Assembly: GCF_051521505.1 (NCBI RefSeq)
Contig: NZ_CP150356.1
Coordinates: forward strand, 868,001 to 932,000
DNA from: Sorangium sp025924095
GTDB lineage: Bacteria > Myxococcota_A > Polyangia > Polyangiales > Polyangiaceae
Direction of reading: 5' to 3'
Length of the DNA: 64,000 nt
Below are positions 59,438 to 64,000 of this stretch, piece by piece. The notes under the pieces were generated by a model. The model saw only the letters and a program-made list of their open reading frames with translations, was not told the origin of the DNA and made no database searches. Position 1 is the first letter of the stretch. Each line of letters begins with the position of its first letter. Made by a program: the position numbers and the translations under genes.

Positions 59438-60256
59438 ATGAGCGCAACGAGCCGCGAGCGCTTCCAGTCCAGCCTGCGCCGCGCCAGGAAGATCGCCGTC
59501 CTGACCGGCGCCGGCGTCTCGGCGGAGTCGGGCATCCCCACGTTCCGCGGCGCCGGCGGGCTGTGGCGGCGCTACCAGGCGACGAGCCTCGCCTCGCCCG
59601 AGGCGTGGCAGCGCGATCCGGGGCTCGTGTGGGAGTTCTACAACCACCGCCGCGAGCGCGCGCTCGGCTGCCGCCCGAACCCGGGCCACCACGCGCTGGC
59701 GCGGCTGGAGGCGCGCTTTCGGGAGGCCGGCGGCGTCTTCACCCTGATCACCCAGAACATCGACGGCCTGCACGAGCAGGCGGGCGCGCGGGACCTGGTG
59801 CGGCTCCACGGCTCGCTGTGGCAGGTGCGCTGTCTCTCGTGCGGGAGCGTGACCGAGAACCGCGGCGTGCCCATCACACCCGCCTTCGCGGGCAGCGGCT
59901 CCCCCGATCCGGAGACCCGCGCCCGCCGCTTCACCGCCGCGGAGCTGCCTCATTGCAGCTGCGGCGGCGTGCAGCGTCCGCACGTCGTCTGGTTCGGCGA
60001 GGCCCTGAAGGAGAGCGATCTCGCCGCGGCGGCCGCCGGGGTCGACGGCTGCGATCTCCTGCTCGTGGTCGGCACCTCGGCCGTTGTCTATCCGGCGGCA
60101 GGCTTCGTCCCCCTGGCCAAGCGCCATGGCGCCCTCATCGCCGAAATCAACGTGGAGCCCAGCGCGGTCACCAGCCTCTGCGATTTCGTGTTTACCGGCG
60201 GCGCGGGAGAGATCCTGCCCTCGCTGCTCGACCTCGCACCGGCGCTCGCGCCGTGA
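59438..60256 (+). CDS. cobB: NAD-dependent deacylase, class III sirtuin
   Basis: 272 aa. Sir2 family: GAGVSAESGIPTFR (24-37), TQNIDGLHEQAG (QNID at 106-109), catalytic His124 in LHGSLW, zinc cysteines at 132, 135, 173 and 175 (CLSC, CSC), and VVGTSAVVYPAAGF. WEFYNHRRE gives Tyr68 and Arg71, the YxxR pair which in SIRT5 and CobB marks desuccinylase/desacylase activity. Removes acyl groups from protein lysines using NAD. ATG 59438 has AGGAGG at 7 bp, one of the best Shine-Dalgarno sites in the window. Cytoplasmic; monocistronic. Confidence 0.96.
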   Translation: MSATSRERFQSSLRRARKIAVLTGAGVSAESGIPTFRGAGGLWRRYQATSLASPEAWQRDPGLVWEFYNHRRERALGCRPNPGHHALARLEARFREAGGVFTLITQNIDGLHEQAGARDLVRLHGSLWQVRCLSCGSVTENRGVPITPAFAGSGSPDPETRARRFTAAELPHCSCGGVQRPHVVWFGEALKESDLAAAAAGVDGCDLLLVVGTSAVVYPAAGFVPLAKRHGALIAEINVEPSAVTSLCDFVFTGGAGEILPSLLDLAPALAP

Positions 60257-60500
60257 CGATCGCGGTCTGACCGGCGCGCAGCCGACGCGATGATCTCGAC
60301 TTCTCTCCGGCGATGCGATCGCCCCCGGGCGCCCGCGCCGAACCCGGCGGGCGGCCTCCTCGACGGCAGGCCGGCGGCGTCAGCGCGACAGCGGCGAAGC
60401 GTGACGACGACGAGCGGGCGATACCAGCGGGTTGCGCAGCACGTCGCAGCGCGCGCGCGGTGCACGTCGCGCGCGGCGCGGCTCGTGCTTCTCCCGGGGT

Positions 60501-60740
60501 ATGGAACAGGTCAACCGTGGGATTTCAGGGCTAACGTGGGCTGCGATCGCGCTCGTCGTGATCGGCGCCGTCAACTGGGGGCTTGTTGGGCTGTTCGAGT
60601 TCGACCTGGTCGCCGCCCTCTTCGGCAGGCTCAGCGCGATCAGCCGCATCGTCTACGTGCTCGTCGGGCTCGCTGGCCTCTACCTCCTCTACGCCGCAAC
60701 CCAGCTCGGTAAGCGCACGCGCGTCACAACGACGCCGTGA
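60501..60740 (+). CDS. DUF378 small membrane protein
   Basis: 79 aa with two membrane segments (TWAAIALVVIGAVNWGLVGLF and RIVYVLVGLAGLYLLYAA). The INWGLVG-type first segment and the spacing identify DUF378, a widespread small inner-membrane family of unknown function. Start ATG 60501. Confidence 0.9.
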   Translation: MEQVNRGISGLTWAAIALVVIGAVNWGLVGLFEFDLVAALFGRLSAISRIVYVLVGLAGLYLLYAATQLGKRTRVTTTP

Positions 60741-61022
60741 GCGGCATCGCTCGACCGGGCGCACCGGCGCGAAGCAGGCGCGCCGTGGGCTCGATCCGGA
60801 GTACCTGGGAGTCGGGTGGCTCCCGAAGTCGTGGTCTGTGTCGGCGCGGGTCTTGCAACTCATGACGCCTGTCCAGACACCGGTCCGGAACCATGGAACA
60901 GCGAGCTCGGCGGCAACTCCCAGGGGCCCTTGTCGTTCGTCAGAAGGGTCGATCAGGCGGACTGGAGAGGTGCAGTCGTGTCCCGACGAGGCCGCAGCCG
61001 CGACGGACCCAGGAGTGACACC

Positions 61023-62375
61023 ATGCCCAGCTCTCGAGAACCCGTGACCGCCCTCGTCCGCGACGCCGCCCGGCCGATGAGCGGCCGCGCGCGGGACCAC
61101 GATGCCCTGCTCGACGCGATCGGCGATCGCCGCTTCGTCCTGCTCGGCGAGGCGACGCACGGCACACACGAGTTCTACCAGGCGCGCGCGCAGATCACGC
61201 GGCGGCTGATCGCCGAGAGGGGCTTCACCGCCGTCATCGTCGAGGCCGACTGGCCGGACGCCTACCGCGTGAACCGCTATGTCCGCGGGACGGACGACGA
61301 CGGCAGCGCCGAGGAGGCGCTCGGCGGCTTCGAGCGGTTTCCTCGGTGGATGTGGCGCAACCAGGAGGTCCTCGGGCTCGTCCGCTGGCTCCGCGACCAC
61401 AACGCCGGCGTCCCGCGCGGGCAGCCGAAGGCGGGCTTCTACGGCATGGACCTCTACAGCTTGCACGCCTCCATGGAGGCTGTCCTCGACTACCTCGACC
61501 GCGTCGATCCGGAGGCCGCCAGGCGGGCGCGGCGCCGCTACGGGTGTTTCGACCGGTTCAGCGAGGACCCGCAGGTCTACGGGTACGCGGCCGGCTTCGA
61601 GCTGAGCGGGTCGTGCGAGCGCGAGGTCGTCGAGCAGCTGATGGAGCTGACGAAGAAGCAGGCCGAGTATGCCAAGCTCGATGGGCGCGTCGCCGAGGAC
61701 GAGTACTTCCAGGTCGAGCAGAACGCGCGGCTCGTGCAGAGCGCCGAGGAGTATTACCGCACCATGTTTCGTGGCCCCGTGTCGTCGTGGAACCTCCGCG
61801 ACAGGTACATGGCCGGTACCGTCGAGGCGCTTGTCGCGCACCTCGACCGGTTCCACGCGCCCACCCGGGCCGTCCTCTGGGCGCACAACTCGCACCTGGG
61901 CGACGCGCGCGCGACGCAGATGGGCGAAGCAGGCGAGTGGAACGTCGGCCAGCTCCTGCGCGAGCGCTTCGGCGACGACACGTTCCTCGTCGGCTTCTCG
62001 ACGCACACCGGCACCGTGATGGCCGCCTCCGCGTGGGGCGATCCCGCGGAGATCAAGCGCGTCCGGCCGTCGCTGCCGGGCAGCTACGAGCGGCTCTTCC
62101 ACGACACGGATCTGCCGCGCTTCTGGCTCGACCTGCGGCCCGAGGCGGGCGCGCGCCGGGAGCTGGTCGAGGCGCTGCGCGAGCGCTGCCTCGAGCGCGC
62201 GATCGGCGTGCTCTATCTCCCGGAGACCGAGCGGGCGAGCCACTACTTCCACGCGAGGCTCAGCGAGCAGTTCGACGCGGTCCTCCACGTCGACGAGACG
62301 AGCGCGGTGCGGCCGCTGGAATGGACGGCCGAGCGGCGCGAGCCGGAGGCGGAGACGTACCCGACAGGGATGTGA
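61023..62375 (+). CDS. Erythromycin esterase family protein
   Basis: 450 aa. The N-terminal GEATHGTHEFYQAR carries Glu43 and His46, at the positions of the catalytic pair in EreB. Further conserved parts are FTAVIVEADWPDAYRVNRYV, RWMWRNQEVLGLVRWLRDHN, KAGFYGMDLYSL, VLWAHNSHLGDARATQMG and TFLVGFSTHTGTVMAAS. Homologues are widespread; only a few hydrolyse macrolides, others are of unknown substrate. So macrolide resistance is possible but not implied. ATG 61023 has AGGAG at 6 bp. Confidence 0.92.
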   Translation: MPSSREPVTALVRDAARPMSGRARDHDALLDAIGDRRFVLLGEATHGTHEFYQARAQITRRLIAERGFTAVIVEADWPDAYRVNRYVRGTDDDGSAEEALGGFERFPRWMWRNQEVLGLVRWLRDHNAGVPRGQPKAGFYGMDLYSLHASMEAVLDYLDRVDPEAARRARRRYGCFDRFSEDPQVYGYAAGFELSGSCEREVVEQLMELTKKQAEYAKLDGRVAEDEYFQVEQNARLVQSAEEYYRTMFRGPVSSWNLRDRYMAGTVEALVAHLDRFHAPTRAVLWAHNSHLGDARATQMGEAGEWNVGQLLRERFGDDTFLVGFSTHTGTVMAASAWGDPAEIKRVRPSLPGSYERLFHDTDLPRFWLDLRPEAGARRELVEALRERCLERAIGVLYLPETERASHYFHARLSEQFDAVLHVDETSAVRPLEWTAERREPEAETYPTGM

Positions 62376-62502
62376 GCGCCGGGAACAGGCGCTCTGGCGA
62401 GGGGAGGGTCGCGCCGCCCCCGCCCGCGCGCCGCCGCCGCGCGGCGCGTCTCGGGCTTTCGCGCTTGCCCGGAGGGCGGCCGGTCGAGGTATCGTCCCGG
62501 TC

Positions 62503-63372
62503 GTGTCCTCCGCTCACAAGCTCCGCGAGCTCCTCGCGACGCCCGGCCTCCTCGTCATGCCGTGCTGCTTCGATGCGCTGTCGGCGCGCCTGATCGAGCA
62601 GGCCGGCTTCTCGCTGACCTTCATGAGCGGCTTCGCGGTCTCCGCCGCGCGCCTCGGCGCTCCGGACACGGGGCTCATCTCGTATGGCGAGATGGTCGAC
62701 CAGGCGCGGGCGATCTGCGCTGCGGTGTCGATCCCGGTGCTCGGCGACGGCGACACGGGCTACGGCAATGCGATGAACGTGAAGCGCACGGTGCGCGGCT
62801 ATGCGCAGGCCGGGCTCGCGTGCGTCATGATCGAGGACCAGGTGGCGCCGAAGCGCTGCGGCCACACGCGCGGCAAGCAGGTCGTGCCGCGCGACGAGGC
62901 GTTCACGCGCGTCCAGGCCGCCGTGGACGCGCGCGACGAGGGCGCCGGCGTGCTCATCATGGCGCGCACCGACGCACGGCAGACGCACGGCTTCGACGAG
63001 GCGCTGGCCCGGGCCAGGGCGTTCGCCGATCTCGGGGCCGACATCGTGTTCCTGGAGGCGCCCGAGAGCGTGGAGGAGATGCGCACGTTCTGCCGGGAAG
63101 TGCGCGCGCCGGCCATGGCGAACATGGTGGATCACGGCAGGACTCCGGTGCTGCCGCCGGCCGAGCTCGCGGCGATCGGCTACAAGATCGCGGCCTATCC
63201 GCTCACCCTGCTCTCGGTCGCCGCCGCCGCCATGCGCGAGGCCCTCGCGGCCCTGCGCGCCGGCCGGCACCCGGACCCCCGGACGAGCTTCGGTGCGCTC
63301 CAGGAAATCGTCGGCTTCCCTGAGTACTATGCTGAAGAGGAGCGCTATGCGCTGCCTCCCAGGAAGGGTTGA
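62503..63372 (+). CDS. Isocitrate lyase/PEP mutase superfamily enzyme
   Basis: 289 aa from GTG 62503. TIM-barrel of the ICL/PEP-mutase superfamily: MPCCFDALSARLIEQAGF, GDGDTGYGNAMNVKRTV (metal-binding Asp82 and Asp84), MIEDQVAPKRCGHTRGKQVV with the catalytic Cys119 in KRCGH, and IMARTDARQTHGFDEALARA. The intact KRCGH Cys favours a C-C lyase (2-methylisocitrate lyase or oxaloacetate decarboxylase-like) over a phosphonomutase; the substrate is not determined. Followed by an acyl-CoA-dehydrogenase-fold gene after 10 bp. Confidence 0.9.
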   Translation: MSSAHKLRELLATPGLLVMPCCFDALSARLIEQAGFSLTFMSGFAVSAARLGAPDTGLISYGEMVDQARAICAAVSIPVLGDGDTGYGNAMNVKRTVRGYAQAGLACVMIEDQVAPKRCGHTRGKQVVPRDEAFTRVQAAVDARDEGAGVLIMARTDARQTHGFDEALARARAFADLGADIVFLEAPESVEEMRTFCREVRAPAMANMVDHGRTPVLPPAELAAIGYKIAAYPLTLLSVAAAAMREALAALRAGRHPDPRTSFGALQEIVGFPEYYAEEERYALPPRKG

Positions 63373-63382
63373 GTCGGGAACC

Positions 63383-64000
63383 ATGTCCACCAGGTCCTCC
63401 GCCGAGCCCGCGGCGCTCCTCGACGCGGCGCGCAGCCTCGTTCCGCTCATCAAGGAGCACGCGCAGCAGGGCGAGCGCGAGCGCCGTCTGCCCGATCCTG
63501 TCGCGAGGGCGCTCAGGGAGTCGGGGATCTTCCGCATGTGTCGTCCGCGAGCGCTCGGTGGTCTCGGGACCGACCCCATCACGGCGATGCAGGTCATCGA
63601 GGAGCTCTCGCGGGCCGACGGCGCGGCGGGATGGTGCGCGATGATCTGCGGCACGACCGGCGCGTTCGAAGCGCACCTCCCGGTGGAGGGGGGCAGAGAG
63701 ATGTACGCGAACCCGGATGTCGTGACCGCCGGGGTCTTCGCGCCGAGCGGGCGCGCCGTCGAGGTCGAGGGAGGCGTTCGCGTCACCGGGAGGTGGGCGA
63801 TGGCGAGCGCCTGTCAGCATTGCGACTGGCTGGGCGGCACCGCGGTGGTCTTCGACGGGGCGGCCCCGCGCATGCTGCCGGCGGGCATGCCCGAGGCCAT
63901 CGTGCCGATGTTCCGCGCCTCCGAGTGCAAGATCCTGGATACGTGGACCGTCTCCGGCCTCGCCGGCACCGGGAGCCACGATTTCGAGGTCGTGGACGTC
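63383..64000 (+). CDS. Acyl-CoA dehydrogenase/flavin monooxygenase-fold protein, 3' part outside window
   Basis: The first 206 codons are present; the rest lies beyond 64000. The fold is that of acyl-CoA dehydrogenase/group D flavin monooxygenases: LVPLIKEHAQQGERERRLPDPVARALRESGIFRMCRPRALGG, MQVIEELSRADGAAGWCAMI and VEGGVRVTGRWAMASACQHCDWLGG. The W-C-A-M sequence and lack of a visible catalytic base suggest the HpaB/DszC-like monooxygenase branch rather than a classical dehydrogenase. Begins 10 bp after the ICL-superfamily gene, so one operon. Confidence 0.85.
   Translation, partial: MSTRSSAEPAALLDAARSLVPLIKEHAQQGERERRLPDPVARALRESGIFRMCRPRALGGLGTDPITAMQVIEELSRADGAAGWCAMICGTTGAFEAHLPVEGGREMYANPDVVTAGVFAPSGRAVEVEGGVRVTGRWAMASACQHCDWLGGTAVVFDGAAPRMLPAGMPEAIVPMFRASECKILDTWTVSGLAGTGSHDFEVVDV

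Noticed and set aside
61023..62375. Calling this a macrolide-resistance gene
   Set aside because: Only family-level signatures are present; most homologues have no demonstrated macrolide activity.

Overview
The window is about 64 kb of very GC-rich DNA with strong third-position GC bias. The gene content points to a myxobacterium of the Sorangium/Polyangium type: paired DUF1552/DUF1592 secreted proteins, a DUF2378 protein, a eukaryote-like Ser/Thr kinase, many Ser/Gly- or Pro/Ala-rich lipoproteins and a light-regulated carotenoid cluster. The genus is inferred from protein style only. I count about 50 supportable protein genes and one tRNA. Most long antisense frames are GC-bias shadows.

Layout. 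1-6.5 kb (minus strand): an enolase-superfamily enzyme cut by the window edge, a thiamine-diphosphate oxidase, and the DUF1552/DUF1592 pair. 5.8-7.8 kb: an ECF sigma operon whose three genes overlap by GTGA. 8-14.4 kb: secreted hypotheticals, an MBL-fold hydrolase, D-Ala-D-Ala ligase and a heptose-kinase-like GHMP kinase. 14.6-17.5 kb: a HelD/UvrD-like helicase, then initiator tRNA-fMet with its own terminator. 18.2-22.1 kb: a membrane-anchored protein carrying two nearly identical globin domains, followed by a Ser/Thr kinase fused to an ExeA-like ATPase with a degenerate P-loop; together they look like a gas- or redox-sensing module. 22.3-33.8 kb: housekeeping and sensory genes (lysozyme-like protein, MFS exporter, GluQ and GltX synthetases, CHASE4-type adenylate cyclase, lipoproteins, two Hsp20s).

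34.1-44 kb is the most coherent system: a photocarotenogenesis cluster. A CarH-type B12 photoreceptor is divergent from crtI-crtB and a CruA/CruP-type lycopene cyclase gene. Facing these are crtD-crtC-crtZ, and crtE diverges from crtD. The crtD/crtE intergenic region holds phased 11-bp repeats with the architecture of a CarH operator. Related sequence lies at the crtI promoter and at the start of a redox-dead thioredoxin-fold gene (34097), suggesting one B12/light regulon. The gene set predicts a monocyclic, 1'-hydroxylated, 3',4'-desaturated, ring-hydroxylated xanthophyll of the saproxanthin/myxobacton kind.

44.3-64 kb: a long acyl-CoA dehydrogenase with a mesaconyl-CoA-hydratase-like protein, a hybrid histidine kinase, a DUF2378 protein, a cNMP-domain/methyltransferase fusion, a two-lobed retropepsin-like lipoprotein, a DUF2505 protein, a ribokinase-like kinase, a zinc-ribbon/propeller membrane protein, a YfbK-like VWA lipoprotein, a class III sirtuin, a DUF378 protein, an erythromycin-esterase-like protein, an isocitrate-lyase-superfamily enzyme and an acyl-CoA-dehydrogenase-fold protein cut by the window edge. 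A long inverted-repeat element based on GCAAAGACGC occurs twice, near 39.9 and 57.0 kb.
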